Shown here in pieces: positions 44,604 through 54,102 of a DNA stretch of 64,000 bases; the first letter of the stretch is position 1; each line of letters opens with the position of its first letter. The position numbers and the translations under genes were made by a program. The stretch is from Agrobacterium larrymoorei (GTDB lineage Bacteria > Pseudomonadota > Alphaproteobacteria > Rhizobiales > Rhizobiaceae): NCBI RefSeq assembly GCF_030819275.1, contig NZ_JAUTBL010000002.1, forward strand, positions 2,048,501 through 2,112,500. Direction: 5' to 3'. Below the pieces are notes generated by a model, which was not told the DNA's origin, did no database searches, and worked only from the letters and a program-made list of their open reading frames with translations.

Positions 44604-45194
44604 ATGTTCAAAAGACTTATTCTTGCCGGTGCCAGCCTTGGCGCCACCGCCCTGCCCGCTTTCGCCCATCTCAACCCGGAAGAGCACGGCTCCTTCATGG
44701 CAGGCGTCTCGCACCCGCTCTTTGGTGCCGACCATATCCTTGCCATGGTGGCAGTTGGTCTTTGGGCATCGCAGATCGCCACCGCCGAAGGTCGTAGAAA
44801 CGCATTGTGGGCCGTCCCGGCGGCCTTTGTCGGCACCATGGCAGTCGGCTTCTTCATGGCCGTCTATGGTGTTCACCTGCCCTTCGTCGAACCTGCGATC
44901 CTCGCTTCCGTCATCGGCCTTGGCCTTCTGGTCGCGGTCGCTGCCAGGCTGCCGACTGTTGCGGCAGCCGCCATTGTCGGCGTCTTTGCCCTCTTCCACG
45001 GTCACGCCCATGGTGGCGAGCTTGGAGCCGCGGGAGCGCTACAGTTCGGTATCGGCTTCATGATCGCCACAGCCCTTCTGCATCTCGCCGGTGTGGCGCT
45101 CGGCCTTGGCGTCTCGCGCTTCGGCTCTATTGCCGCGCGGATTGCTGGCGCCCTGACGGCGCTTGCCGGTCTCTCCCTCGCCTTCGGCGGATGA
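44604..45194 (+). CDS. hupE: HupE/UreJ-family metal permease
   Basis: 196 residues. Signal-like first helix, then the family motif HPLFGADHILAMVAVGLWA with the metal-binding His/Asp pattern, and FHGHAHGGE in the middle; six helices in all. HupE and UreJ take up nickel; related proteins serve cobalt. No hydrogenase or urease genes are here, and I saw no cobalamin riboswitch upstream, so the metal is open. GAGGG precedes the ATG. Confidence 0.9.
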   Translation: MFKRLILAGASLGATALPAFAHLNPEEHGSFMAGVSHPLFGADHILAMVAVGLWASQIATAEGRRNALWAVPAAFVGTMAVGFFMAVYGVHLPFVEPAILASVIGLGLLVAVAARLPTVAAAAIVGVFALFHGHAHGGELGAAGALQFGIGFMIATALLHLAGVALGLGVSRFGSIAARIAGALTALAGLSLAFGG

Positions 45195-45295
45195 GGTATC
45201 GGATTACAGAAATGTAAGAAATCGGGGCTTTGAAAAACCCGATTTGAACTCTACCTCCTTGGTATGCGTTTCTCGACGTGCCAAGGAGGCAAGAG

Positions 45296-46087
45296 ATGTC
45301 ACCAGAAGAAACCCAACTGCTCAAGGGCCTGTTCGACAGAATCAGGACCGCATCGTCCACCCCGCGTGACCCGGAAGCTGAAGCGCTGATCGATCAGTCG
45401 GTTCGCGACCAGCCGCACGCACCCTATTATCTTGCACAGGCTGTCATTGTGCAGGAGAAGGGCTTGGAGGCAGCCGCCGCCCACATCAAGCAGCTCGAAG
45501 AGCGGATTCACCAGCTTGAAACCGGCGCTGGCGACCAGCAGCGCGGAACCCAGGGCGGCTTTCTCAGCTCCATTTTCGGCACCAGCCAGCCGCAGGCGCC
45601 CGCTCCTGCCCCCACACCCCAGCCACCACAGCCGCAGTCGGTCTATCGCAACGACATGTCCGGCCAGACGGCTGGACCGTGGGGCAGAAGTCCAGATGTA
45701 CAGCAGCCGAGCGGTCCATGGAGCCAGCAGGCCTCCGGCTTCGGTCGCTCCGGCGGTGGCGGCGGCTTCCTTCAGGGTGCACTCGGAACCGCAGCCGGCG
45801 TTGCCGGTGGCATGCTGCTTGCCAATTCGCTGAGCGGCATCTTCTCCAACCACATGGCGTCATCCGGCTGGGGTTCGCCCTTCTCCGGCGGCAACGCGCT
45901 TGGTAATGCGCCGGTGGAGGAAACCGTCATCAACAACTATTACGGCGACGACCCGCAGCAGGCCAACGCCGACAATGGCAACGACGTGCAGCAGGCCGAT
46001 TATACGCCCGATGACAATGATACGGGCTATGACGATAGCAGCAACGACATGGACTTTGACTCAGGCGACGACAGCTCTTTCGTGTGA
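45296..46087 (+). CDS. DUF2076 domain protein
   Basis: 263 residues. N-terminal helical domain (SPEETQLLKGLFDRIRTAS, then PYYLAQAVIVQEKGLEAA) typical of DUF2076, a Pro/Gln linker, a Gly-rich hydrophobic stretch near 150-185, and a strongly acidic Asn/Asp tail. AAGGAGG lies 6 bases before the ATG. The family is periplasmic or membrane-associated and of unknown function. Confidence 0.9.
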   Translation: MSPEETQLLKGLFDRIRTASSTPRDPEAEALIDQSVRDQPHAPYYLAQAVIVQEKGLEAAAAHIKQLEERIHQLETGAGDQQRGTQGGFLSSIFGTSQPQAPAPAPTPQPPQPQSVYRNDMSGQTAGPWGRSPDVQQPSGPWSQQASGFGRSGGGGGFLQGALGTAAGVAGGMLLANSLSGIFSNHMASSGWGSPFSGGNALGNAPVEETVINNYYGDDPQQANADNGNDVQQADYTPDDNDTGYDDSSNDMDFDSGDDSSFV

Positions 46088-46110
46088 GCCTTCGCGAGAC
46101 TTCACGGTCC

Positions 46111-46230
46111 GTTCAAGAGTTTTCGTGGGTCTGCCGAAAATGGTGATTTCGAGAACCGGTGCTCACACACTTAAGGACGTGCGCACCGGAAGCGCAGAAA
46201 TTGTCATTTGCAGACGACCAACAGAGATTC
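46111..46230 (+). repeat. About 120-base intergenic repeat, copy B
   Basis: Direct-orientation counterpart of 43655-43776, 2.4 kb away, lying between the stop codons of the DUF2076 gene and queF. In this copy the palindrome is clearer (ACCGGTGC ... GCACCGG). Likely also serves as a transcription end for both genes. Confidence 0.75.
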
Positions 46231-46242
46231 TGGGATAGGCTT

Positions 46243-46707
46243 TCAGCCGCGACCCCGATAGGTCGCCACGCCTTGATCCGGCAGCCAGACGCCTTCGGGC
46301 GCTGGCCCGGTCTGCCAGAAGACATCGATCGGGATACCACCGCGCGGATACCAATAGGCACCGATGCGTAGCCATTTGGGTGCCAGCAGATCGACAAGGC
46401 GCTTGGCAATATAGATCGAGCAATCCTCGTGGAAAGCGCCGTGGTTGCGGAAGGAATGCAGGAAGAGCTTCAGTGACTTCGATTCCACCAGAAAATCACC
46501 GGGAATGTAATCGATGACGATATGGGCGAAATCCGGCTGTCCGGTCATCGGGCAGAGCGAGGTGAATTCCGGCGCGGTGAAACGCACCACATAATCGGTT
46601 CCGGCATTGCCATTCGGCACGCGCTCCAGAACGGCACTTTCTGGATTTTCAGGGGCTGCGACCTGCGCGCCCAACTGAGACAGGCCGGATACATCCGTGA
46701 CTGACAT
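46243..46707 (-). CDS. queF: NADPH-dependent 7-cyano-7-deazaguanine reductase
   Basis: 154 residues, the short unimodular type. It reduces preQ0 to preQ1 in queuosine synthesis. Catalytic Cys in [18 protein letters not shown]-site [15 protein letters not shown], and catalytic Glu-proximal FHEDC. Length and motifs are complete. Confidence 0.97.
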   Translation of the reverse strand: MSVTDVSGLSQLGAQVAAPENPESAVLERVPNGNAGTDYVVRFTAPEFTSLCPMTGQPDFAHIVIDYIPGDFLVESKSLKLFLHSFRNHGAFHEDCSIYIAKRLVDLLAPKWLRIGAYWYPRGGIPIDVFWQTGPAPEGVWLPDQGVATYRGRG

Positions 46708-46725
46708 GGCTTAAACTCCTGGTTC

Positions 46726-47628
46726 TCAAACATTGACCCTGACGCCATGCGCCTGTTCGCTTTCAGGCTCCACATGGATGGCAAGTGTGGCGCCGGGTAT
46801 CACGCCTCGTATGGCATCTTCAAGGCGGTCGCAAATCTCATGCGCCGCACCCACCGACATGCTGGCGGGCACGACCACGTGGAAATCGATGAAGGCTGCA
46901 GCCCCTGCCCGGCGCGTCTTCAAGTCATGCACGTTGAGAACGCCAGCGGAATGCTCTGCAATGGCCTTCTTGATTGCCTCGTCCTCCTCCGGCTCCACCG
47001 CCTTATCCATCAATCCGCTCAGCGAGTGTAGAATGACCTTTGAGCCCTGGATGAGAATATTGATGGCAACCAGAATGGCGAGCAGCGGATCGAGGATCGC
47101 GTAGCCGGTGACGATCGCCAGCACGAGGCCGATCAGAACGCCGATCGAGGTGACGACATCCGACATGATGTGATGACCATCGGCCGTGAGCGCAGGTGAC
47201 GCGTGCTTGCGCCCCACGCGAATAAGAAGGGTTGCCCAGACGGCATTCAGCCCGCCGGCAAAGGCATTGATCGCCAGACCCAGCACCGGTGCTTCCGGCA
47301 GGCGGGGCTCGAACAAGCCGCCCCAGGCCTCCTTGACGATCAACAGAGCGGCGACGACGATCAGGACGCCCTCGACCACGGCAGATATATATTCTGCCTT
47401 GTGGTGGCCGAACTGGTGGTCATCATCGGCGGGCTTCTGCGCATAGCGGATGACGAAATAAGCAATGAAGGCCGCCACAACATTGACGGTCGATTCCAAC
47501 CCGTCGGAAAGCAGCGCAACCGAGCCGGTCACCCACCATGCCGACAGTTTCAGTCCGAGGACGAGAAACGAAAACGGGATGCCCCAGAAAGCTAGCTTTC
47601 GGACGAGAGCGTTACCTTCAGCATTCAT
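46726..47628 (-). CDS. Cation diffusion facilitator family transporter
   Basis: 300 residues. Six helices; the transport-site residues are in SDGLESTVNV (helix 2) and TADGHHIMSDVVTS (helix 5), with DDHQFGHHKAEY between helices 2 and 3. A cytoplasmic domain follows (about 210-300). Exports Zn, Fe or similar divalent ions by proton exchange. The ATG at 47628 has GGGG 7 bases upstream; the frame opens earlier without a site. Confidence 0.93.
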   Translation of the reverse strand: MNAEGNALVRKLAFWGIPFSFLVLGLKLSAWWVTGSVALLSDGLESTVNVVAAFIAYFVIRYAQKPADDDHQFGHHKAEYISAVVEGVLIVVAALLIVKEAWGGLFEPRLPEAPVLGLAINAFAGGLNAVWATLLIRVGRKHASPALTADGHHIMSDVVTSIGVLIGLVLAIVTGYAILDPLLAILVAINILIQGSKVILHSLSGLMDKAVEPEEDEAIKKAIAEHSAGVLNVHDLKTRRAGAAAFIDFHVVVPASMSVGAAHEICDRLEDAIRGVIPGATLAIHVEPESEQAHGVRVNV

Positions 47629-47681
47629 GACGAAACCCCGTGCAGATGCAAACGAATTGCAGAAATGGACCTTAAAACGCA

Positions 47682-47717
47682 CGAACCGCCCGCACGAGGG
47701 TTCGTGCGGGCGGTTCG
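47682..47717 (-). terminator. Perfect 16-base hairpin after the glyoxalase-fold gene
   Basis: CGAACCGCCCGCACGA and its complement enclose a 4-base loop; on the minus strand TGCGTTTTAAGG follows. It lies 37 bases after the stop at 47755 and 54 bases before the CDF start. Confidence 0.8.
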
Positions 47718-47754
47718 CTGTTGACCCGTTCTATGATTTAATCTTGCCGGAGGG

Positions 47755-48150
47755 TCAAGCGCTTTTCGCCTCTTGCCGCTCGCAGAAGCGAATGCGGTTG
47801 CCGAAAGGATCGGTCACCTCCATCTGCTTGCCCCAAGGCAGCGTCTCGACGCCCGGCTTCATATAGGTGTAGTCCTTCGCCGCCAGTTCCCGCTGATAGG
47901 CCTGCACGCCGACGGTTTCGACAAAGACAGTCGAGCCAGGCGTCGCATCGCCATGATGTCCGCTCAGATGAAGGACGAGGCCTGCACGCGAGATTTGCAT
48001 GTAGAGCGGAAAGTTCTCACCGAAGCGATGCTCCCAATCCATTGAGAAGCCGAGGAAGTCGACATAGAACTCGCGGGCCTTGGCTTCATCGAATATGCGA
48101 AGGATCGGGCAGGCTCTGCCGAAGGATGGTGTATTGATATTGCCCGGCAT
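47755..48150 (-). CDS. Glyoxalase/bleomycin-resistance fold protein
   Basis: 131 residues of the vicinal-oxygen-chelate fold. The repeat pattern is AREFYVDFLGFSMDWEHRF and VTDPFGNRIRF with LVLHLSGHHGD between, giving potential metal ligands His and Glu. Similar to small proteins annotated as bleomycin resistance. Function not determined. Confidence 0.85.
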   Translation of the reverse strand: MPGNINTPSFGRACPILRIFDEAKAREFYVDFLGFSMDWEHRFGENFPLYMQISRAGLVLHLSGHHGDATPGSTVFVETVGVQAYQRELAAKDYTYMKPGVETLPWGKQMEVTDPFGNRIRFCERQEAKSA

Positions 48151-48221
48151 CTAGAATTCACTTTTTGAGAAACTGAAGAGTGCATCAGGCTCTCTGCCGA
48201 CACCGCGTCACTTGGACAGGA

Positions 48222-48704
48222 TCATTTCGGCGAGACCCCGTAGGTCTGATAGGCGCTTGCCATCCGATCTTGCTCCGTTCGGTCAGGAAACAGCCGATAA
48301 CTGGGAGCCAGGATGCGAGACACTTTTTCGACCTGAATAGAGATCAGGTTGCGGATGGGAAAATCCTCACCCGCCATTTTCAGGACCTCGGCGCCGACGG
48401 CAGGATAATCGGGATGATCGGAGGCGATGATGAAGGCCTGTCCCTTTACCTTGAAGCCGCGCTGGCGAAAGACATCAATGAAACTAACGCATACCGCGGG
48501 ATGGGAGCGGATATTTCGAACCGTGTTACTGGACGCAATATCCGCGACGATAATCCGATCATCCCCGTAAGAGGAGAAGATTTCCTTGGGCGTAACATTG
48601 GGCGTACCCTCTGCATCGATGGTTGCCAGCCAGCACAAGACCGAATTTGCGATATCGGTCCTCATGGCATCGTTGATCTTCAAATGTTGCCGCGTTCCAT
48701 CCAT
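48222..48704 (-). CDS. Pyridoxamine 5'-phosphate oxidase-fold protein
   Basis: 160 residues of the split-barrel flavin-binding fold: NSVLCWLATIDAEGTPNVTP, then FIDVFRQRGFKVKGQAFII. Short, without the PdxH C-terminal domain, so it is not the PLP biosynthetic enzyme. Ligand may be FMN or F420-like, unknown. Confidence 0.82.
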   Translation of the reverse strand: MDGTRQHLKINDAMRTDIANSVLCWLATIDAEGTPNVTPKEIFSSYGDDRIIVADIASSNTVRNIRSHPAVCVSFIDVFRQRGFKVKGQAFIIASDHPDYPAVGAEVLKMAGEDFPIRNLISIQVEKVSRILAPSYRLFPDRTEQDRMASAYQTYGVSPK

Positions 48705-48770
48705 GACAGGACGCCCTCTTCAGACAAGGTGGAAATGCTTTCCAAATACGATTTCGTTCAATCGATTTCG

Positions 48771-49403
48771 CTAAACTTTGCTCAACAGCAGTTTGATACC
48801 CGCAAAGCCGAAAAAGAGCGCGAGCGTTGTCTCGATGGAGCGCTTGGCCTTCTGATAAATCCGGATGGCAGGAGCAGTGGAGAACAGCAAGGCATAGCCG
48901 CAGAAGACCACCAGACCAAGCAATGCGCAGCCTCCGACGATTGCGGCGAGCGTAGCCGGACCGGCACCGGGTTTCAGGCCAAGAGACATGACGGCCAGCC
49001 ATCCGAGAACCGCCTTCGGGTTGGTGAGATGCAACAAAAGGCCACGGCGGTAGAGCTTTCCATAGTCCGCTTTACCGCCCGCATCGGCATTCATCCCCGC
49101 TTGCGGCGCGTTGATGAAAGCGGAGCGTGCAGACTTGTACGCCAAATACAGCAAATAGATCCCACCCGCGATCTTGATGACGAACAGTGCATTGGCAAAG
49201 GAAGCCAGCACGGCAGAAAGGCCGGTGGCCGCAATGGCAGCCCAGGTGAGAGAGCCGCTCATGACTCCGAGGGCCAGGACGACAGCCGGTGCCCTGCCTT
49301 GGCTCATGGCGACGCCCATGATCGTCATGTTGCTCGGCCCGGGGCTTGCCGTCGCGATGATATAGGCAGCGTAGACGATCAGAAGTTGGTGGAGGTCGAG
49401 CAT
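48771..49403 (-). CDS. LysE/RhtB-family amino-acid exporter
   Basis: 210 residues, six helices. Opening YAAYIIATASPGPSNMTIMG is the RhtB signature, followed by ALGVMSGSLTWAAIAATG and LLHLTNPKAVLGWLAVMS. Exports amino acids or homoserine lactones; no specific substrate is evident. Confidence 0.92.
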   Translation of the reverse strand: MLDLHQLLIVYAAYIIATASPGPSNMTIMGVAMSQGRAPAVVLALGVMSGSLTWAAIAATGLSAVLASFANALFVIKIAGGIYLLYLAYKSARSAFINAPQAGMNADAGGKADYGKLYRRGLLLHLTNPKAVLGWLAVMSLGLKPGAGPATLAAIVGGCALLGLVVFCGYALLFSTAPAIRIYQKAKRSIETTLALFFGFAGIKLLLSKV

Positions 49404-49506
49404 GGACTTGGCTTTCTGCGCGCGAAGATTTGAGAGCGTATGTCACCCCAGCGGTGGGGTTGTGTCAATTCGGGGTGGGGCGAAGCGTTGGATGTTATGG
49501 ATGCGG

Positions 49507-49555
49507 CTGCACCCCCCTCTGCCCTGCCGGGCATCTCCCCCTCAAGGGGGAGATC
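49507..49555 (+). repeat. 50-base palindromic repeat, left copy
   Basis: From CTGCACCCCCCTCTGCCCTG through CTCCCCCTCAAGGGGGAGATC. Its inverted counterpart is at 49621-49670 with only a few differences. The right half is itself a hairpin. A type widely scattered between Rhizobiales genes. Confidence 0.8.
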
Positions 49556-49620
49556 GGCCGGAGGCGGGCTCCCAACTTAATGCTCTAGCGCTGAGACGGG
49601 CAAAAATCTCGCCGCGATTC

Positions 49621-49670
49621 GATCTCCCCCCTTGAGGGGGAGATGTCCGGCAGGACAGAGGGGGGTGTAG
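49621..49670 (-). repeat. 50-base palindromic repeat, right copy
   Basis: Inverted partner of 49507-49555, 65 bases away; ends GGACAGAGGGGGGTGTAG. Together they can form one long cruciform between the LysE gene (start 49403) and the gene ending at 49699. Confidence 0.8.
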
Positions 49671-49698
49671 CAACAGTACTAACCGGCTCGACCGTCGC

Positions 49699-50418
49699 TC
49701 ACCACAACCCGTCGACCCGACGCGCCCCACCTGAGAGCACAGCCGCATCATTATGCAAGCGCAAAGACCTCGTTAAAAGCCAAGGCAAAGGCGTCCACCA
49801 CCCTGTGCCGATCCCCGCCTGCCGAAGTGCCGCAGCCGTCCAGGTGTTACAGCCCACCAGCACGTTAAAAGCGCCTTCCGCCTCGAAAAACGCATCGTCC
49901 CTGCCATAAGACTGGCCGATGAGCGGAACCTCCCTACCCTCCGGTCGCGAAAAGCTCGCAACAATAAAATCGAGCATTCTCGCATATCCAGCGGCGGACA
50001 GATCGACCGCCATGACGCTCGGATCGAACAGCGGAATATCGCCGGCAAGCGCCACATGCATCACCGACCGATCGACGGTGAAACTCTTCAACACAGGCAT
50101 GGGTTTAAGATCGGCCCATGTCGGTGTCTGCGTGTAGAACGCCAGGCCGCCCCAGCCGAAGACGATATAGCGAAGACCGGGGTGATCGATCTCCAGGCTG
50201 CCGTCGCGCAGAAAGGCAAATCGCGTCAGCAAGTCCGCATCAACCGGTACGGCGATATCGGTGTGGATCGGATTGCTGAGCACCAGGATGCGACGGGATG
50301 CGTCCGCAGGTGAAGCGGTGTCAGAGTGGGTGGGGTGCCTTGGCACGGCAACACCAAGCGCGAGGCCCGTAACGGCGAGAGCAAACACAATAAATATATA
50401 TTTGAGTATGTTCACCAA
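49699..50418 (-). CDS. TIGR02117/DUF2459 family protein
   Basis: 239 residues. One N-terminal helix or signal (FIVFALAVTGLALGVAV), then SNPIHTDIAVPV with the conserved His, FGWGGLAFYTQTPTW, and LVGCNTWTAAALRQAG with a conserved Cys. The family is exported, contains Cys/His residues suggestive of a hydrolase, and has no firm role. Confidence 0.88.
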   Translation of the reverse strand: MVNILKYIFIVFALAVTGLALGVAVPRHPTHSDTASPADASRRILVLSNPIHTDIAVPVDADLLTRFAFLRDGSLEIDHPGLRYIVFGWGGLAFYTQTPTWADLKPMPVLKSFTVDRSVMHVALAGDIPLFDPSVMAVDLSAAGYARMLDFIVASFSRPEGREVPLIGQSYGRDDAFFEAEGAFNVLVGCNTWTAAALRQAGIGTGWWTPLPWLLTRSLRLHNDAAVLSGGARRVDGLW

Positions 50419-50491
50419 CGCTCACGCGATCAGGAGAAATGGCGGCGCCCAAAGTCCCCGCCAGGAACAAAGGCGCCGCCATGGATGAGTG

Positions 50492-52681
50492 TCATGCCGC
50501 CTTGGTTCTCGCCTTGCGCACCAGATGCGTCACCACGTTCTCGATCATCCGCATGCCGGCATCGCCACCGAGCGTCATGATCGATTCCGGGTGGAACTGC
50601 ACTGCGGCCACCGGCTCCTTCATGTGCTCGATGCCCATGATCGTGCCGTCTTCGCTTTCCGCCGTGATCATGAAATCGCGGTGAAGCGTGGCAGGATCGG
50701 CAAAGATCGAGTGGTAGCGACCAACGGTCACTTCCTTGCCGAGACCGGAGAACACCAGGCCTGGCTCCAGAACACGGATGCGCGAGGGCTTGCCGTGCAT
50801 CGGGATCGCCAGTTGGCGAAGCTCGCCGCCATAGGCTTCGGCGAGCGCCTGAAGCCCGAGGCAGACGCCGAAGATCGGCAGTTCGCGCGAACGGGCAGCC
50901 TTGATCGTCGCCTTGCAATCGAAATCACTCGGATTGCCTGGTCCGGGAGAAAGGACCACGAGATCCGGCTGGAAGCGGTCGAAGATTTCTGCCGGAACGG
51001 GGGTGCGCACGGTCGAAACCGTCGCACCCGTCTGGCGGAAGTAATTCGCCAGCGTGTGAACGAAGCTGTCTTCGTGATCCACCAGCAGGATCTTCACGCC
51101 GGTTCCGACCTTGGCCGCATCGCGCTTGCCGACGGTGGAGTTCTGCGCTTTCGCATCGCGAATGGCTGCAATCATGGCCGATGCCTTAAGTTCGGTTTCC
51201 GCTTCTTCTTCCTGTGGAATGGAATCGTTCAACAGCGTTGCCCCTGCCCGCACTTCCGCAATCCCATCCTTGATGCGGATGGTGCGCAGCGTCAGCCCGG
51301 TATTCATGTCGCCATTAAAGCCGACCATGCCGATGGCCCCACCATACCATGCGCGCGGGCTCTTTTCATGGTTTTCGATGAAACGCATAGCCCAGAGTTT
51401 CGGCGCGCCGGTCACCGTCACAGCCCAGGCGTGGGACAGGAAGCCGTCGAAGGCGTCCATATCGTCGCGCAGGCGCCCTTCAATGTGGTCCACCGTGTGG
51501 ATCAGACGCGAATACATCTCGATCTGGCGGCGGCCGATGACCTTGACGGAGCCCGGCTCGCAGACACGGCTCTTGTCGTTGCGGTCCACGTCCGAGCACA
51601 TAGTCAGCTCGGACTCATCCTTCTTAGAATTCAACAGCTTGAGGATCTGCTCGCTATCGGCAATCGGATCATCGCCACGCTTGATCGTCCCCGAAATCGG
51701 GCAGGTCTCGATGCGGCGACCGGAGACGCGCACGAACATTTCCGGCGATGCGCCGACCAGATATTCCTGATGGCCAAGATTGATGAAGAAGGAATAGGGC
51801 GACGGGTTGATCGCCTTCAGACGACGGGAAATCGCCGATGGATTGCTGTCGCAGCGCTCCATGAACTTTTGGCCCGGCACCACTTCGAAGAGATCACCAC
51901 GGCGGAAGCTTTCCTTCGCCTTGATCACCAGTTCGGAATACTCGCCGGGGTGATGATCGCCGCGCGGCGGGATCGTATCGGTGGTCTTGAACGGCTCGGG
52001 CGTGGTCTCCTCCGACTTGCCCTCGGTCGTCAGCCCAGCCTTCTCGAAGTCGTAGCGGTCGATCCAGGCCTTGGCGGAATAGTGATCCACCACCAGAATT
52101 TCATCCGGCAGGAAGAGCACCATGTCGCGCTGGTCTTCCGGGCGCTGCAGCGAGAGCTTGATGGCATCGAACTGGAAGGCAAGATCGTAGCCGAAGGCAC
52201 CGAAAAGGCCGATGGCCGAATCCGCATTGGAATAGAACAGATCGACGATGGCACGAAGCGGGGTGAAGACGGTCGGAATTTTGGAACGCTCTTCTTCGGT
52301 GAAGACACGGTCCGGTTCGTTGACCGTCAGATCGAGACGGCGGGCGGTCAATGCGCCGAGCGTCAGATCCGGGGTTGCTTTCAGCTTGTCGGCAATGAAG
52401 GACAGCAGCACTTCGCCGCGGCCATTATAGGCTTCGATCCACATCTTGCGACCGAAGGAGGAAATGCCAAGTGGTGGATCGATAATGGCCGTGTCCCAAC
52501 GGGTATAGCGACCGGGATACTCATAGTTCGATGAGAAGACCGCGCCGCGACGGGAGTCGAGACCATCGACATAGCTGTCGATTGCGCTGGCGTAATCGGC
52601 TGCGCGACGCTTGCGCGAGACCTTGATGCCGCCCTTCGTCTCGTAGATTTCCGAACCGTCATCCTGAGTGATTGTAACCAT
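50492..52681 (-). CDS. trpE: Anthranilate synthase, fused TrpE-TrpG
   Basis: 729 residues. The TrpE part (about 1-500) has the chorismate-binding core [27 protein letters not shown], and [10 protein letters not shown]. The glutamine amidotransferase part (about 530-729) has [11 protein letters not shown], the catalytic Cys in GVCLGLQA, and the His-Glu of [11 protein letters not shown]. The fusion, trpE(G), is typical of rhizobia. It is preceded by the trpL leader and attenuator, so transcription rises when Trp-tRNA is scarce. Confidence 0.97.
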   Translation of the reverse strand: MVTITQDDGSEIYETKGGIKVSRKRRAADYASAIDSYVDGLDSRRGAVFSSNYEYPGRYTRWDTAIIDPPLGISSFGRKMWIEAYNGRGEVLLSFIADKLKATPDLTLGALTARRLDLTVNEPDRVFTEEERSKIPTVFTPLRAIVDLFYSNADSAIGLFGAFGYDLAFQFDAIKLSLQRPEDQRDMVLFLPDEILVVDHYSAKAWIDRYDFEKAGLTTEGKSEETTPEPFKTTDTIPPRGDHHPGEYSELVIKAKESFRRGDLFEVVPGQKFMERCDSNPSAISRRLKAINPSPYSFFINLGHQEYLVGASPEMFVRVSGRRIETCPISGTIKRGDDPIADSEQILKLLNSKKDESELTMCSDVDRNDKSRVCEPGSVKVIGRRQIEMYSRLIHTVDHIEGRLRDDMDAFDGFLSHAWAVTVTGAPKLWAMRFIENHEKSPRAWYGGAIGMVGFNGDMNTGLTLRTIRIKDGIAEVRAGATLLNDSIPQEEEAETELKASAMIAAIRDAKAQNSTVGKRDAAKVGTGVKILLVDHEDSFVHTLANYFRQTGATVSTVRTPVPAEIFDRFQPDLVVLSPGPGNPSDFDCKATIKAARSRELPIFGVCLGLQALAEAYGGELRQLAIPMHGKPSRIRVLEPGLVFSGLGKEVTVGRYHSIFADPATLHRDFMITAESEDGTIMGIEHMKEPVAAVQFHPESIMTLGGDAGMRMIENVVTHLVRKARTKAA

Positions 52682-52734
52682 TTTACCTGCAATTCCCGTG
52701 TTTTAGACCCGATGATGACCGGCGGCAGAATAAC

Positions 52735-52762
52735 AAAAAAGCCGCCTGAAATTTCGGGCGGC
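52735..52762 (-). terminator. trp attenuator terminator
   Basis: GCCGCCCG...CAGGCGGC on the minus strand followed by TTTTTTG, between trpL and trpE(G). With trpL it bounds a transcript of about 110 bases, matching the released attenuator RNA rnTrpL described in Sinorhizobium. Confidence 0.9.
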
Positions 52763-52800
52763 TTGGACGTGTCGTGTGAACATGACTGGTCAAGGCCGCC

Positions 52801-52848
52801 TTAGCTGCCCCACCACCAGATCGCAATGTTCTTCGACGTTGTGTTCAT
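52801..52848 (-). CDS. trpL: trp leader peptide
   Basis: MNTTSKNIAIWWWGS, with three consecutive Trp codons, 120 bases before trpE(G). Ribosomes stalled at the Trp codons prevent the terminator at 52735-52762 from forming. In Sinorhizobium the trpL mRNA is leaderless, and both the RNA (rnTrpL) and the peptide act in trans; here too the ATG lies 9 bases past the -10 with no Shine-Dalgarno. Confidence 0.95.
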   Translation of the reverse strand: MNTTSKNIAIWWWGS

Positions 52849-52857
52849 GGGCGAAAT

Positions 52858-52886
52858 TGTTAGCGGCAATAAGCGCGCTTGGCAAG
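52858..52886 (-). promoter_or_regulatory. trp promoter
   Basis: Minus strand CTTGCC (52881-52886), 17 bases, CTAACA (52858-52863), 9 bases to the trpL ATG. Confidence 0.7.
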
Positions 52887-52977
52887 CGGATTTGCGGGCG
52901 GCTTCTGAACCGGATCGCCCATTGGCGCGTTGTCGCTTTCGCGCAACCATCTGCGCAACAGGGGGCGACAGATCGAC

Positions 52978-53889
52978 ATGCTTCATCGTTTCTTCATTCT
53001 GGCTGCGGCATCGCTGCTGATTGCCGCAGCGGAACCGCCAAAACAGGTTCCCGTTCCAGAAGCAAAGCCGCAGCAGGAAACGCCTGAACAGGCGACCTCG
53101 CCGGAAAAAGCCGAGAAAGCGCCCGAGCAGGTCTCTCCGCCAGCAGAAAACACGGTCCCAAAGCCGCAGGACAAACCGGAGACGCCACCCCCCCAAGACC
53201 CGTCACCAGCCGATGGCAACAAGCCGGGCGAGAAGACACAGCCGGATGCCGATGGAAAAGCGGTCGAGGAAAAGCCTGGTGAAGAGAGAAAGGCCGAAGA
53301 GCCTGCCCCCGAACCGGTGAAGGAAGAAGACCCGGAAGAACTCAAAGCCTGCCTGTCGCAACTGAAGGAACTCGGCGCCGAGTTTCAAGAGATCGAGCCG
53401 ATCAAGGGCGAGGAAGAGGGCTGCGGCATCGCTTCACCTCTGGAGGTCTCTGCGGTTCTGCCCAGCATCAAGCTTGAGCCGAAGGGAACGATGCGCTGCG
53501 AGGCAGCGCTTGCGCTTTCACGCTGGACAAAGGATGTGGTCATCCCGACCGCGAAGATCGCCATGCCCGACCGGCAGGTCACGGCATTCGGCAATGCATC
53601 CACCTATATTTGCCGCAACCGCAACAGTGCGGCGACCGGCAAGATGTCCGAGCACGCCAAGGGCAATGCGGTGGACATCGCCACCATGACCTTCGACAAG
53701 GGCGAGCCCCTCGTGATGAAACCGCGCGGCGAGGACGGCACCATGGAAGGCGCCTTCCAGCGCTCCATCACCACCGCCGCCTGCCTCTTCTTCCGCACCG
53801 TGCTTTCACCCGGAAGCGATGCCACCCATCAGGACCATCTGCATCTGGATGTGCTGGAGCGGAAGGGTGGGTACTTGTATTGTCGATAG
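52978..53889 (+). CDS. Extensin-family protein
   Basis: 303 residues. Signal sequence (LHRFFILAAASLLIAAA), then 90 residues of Pro/Glu/Lys-rich low complexity, then the extensin-like C-terminal domain (about 110-303): GCGIASPLEVSAV, MRCEAALALSRW, MSEHAKGNAVDIATM and HQDHLHLDV with conserved His/Asp typical of peptidoglycan-type peptidase folds. Probably periplasmic and cell-wall related. Confidence 0.87.
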   Translation: MLHRFFILAAASLLIAAAEPPKQVPVPEAKPQQETPEQATSPEKAEKAPEQVSPPAENTVPKPQDKPETPPPQDPSPADGNKPGEKTQPDADGKAVEEKPGEERKAEEPAPEPVKEEDPEELKACLSQLKELGAEFQEIEPIKGEEEGCGIASPLEVSAVLPSIKLEPKGTMRCEAALALSRWTKDVVIPTAKIAMPDRQVTAFGNASTYICRNRNSAATGKMSEHAKGNAVDIATMTFDKGEPLVMKPRGEDGTMEGAFQRSITTAACLFFRTVLSPGSDATHQDHLHLDVLERKGGYLYCR

Positions 53890-53949
53890 AAATTGTCCTC
53901 CCCTCATCGGCTTGACTCTTTCCAAGTCTGACGTCATTGCTCAAAGCCA

Positions 53950-54063
53950 TGTTCAGGAACCAGAACCTTTGCGATCGACGCCGACGCCGCTGCAATAACG
54001 CGGTGGCTTTTTGGGCTGCGCGTCAATCGGCATCCGTCGGTACGGTGACTGCCTCAGCATAAG
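53950..54063 (+). CDS. Candidate arginine-codon leader ORF before argC
   Basis: 37 codons; codons 10-14 (53977-53991) are CGA CGC CGA CGC CGC, five Arg in a row, with further Arg at 3 and 25. An intrinsic terminator (54103-54139) follows 40 bases after the stop and argC starts 22 bases beyond it. GGGCTGCGCG inside the ORF (54014-54023) can pair with CGCGCAGCC (54068-54076) or with CGCAGCCC in the terminator arm (54109-54116), the alternating pairings expected of attenuation. There is no Shine-Dalgarno; CTTGAC at 53911 is 33 bases before the ATG, but the -10 (TCATTG) is poor. Arg runs also arise by chance in GC-rich DNA. Confidence 0.45.
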
Positions 54064-54102
54064 TCCCGCGCAGCCGGAAGTGGCTCTGACCCGCTTTCCT
54101 GA

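Noticed and set aside
50489..52534. A 681-codon open frame on the + strand antisense to trpE(G)
   Set aside because: TrpE-TrpG motifs on the other strand are complete; this frame has no recognisable domain.
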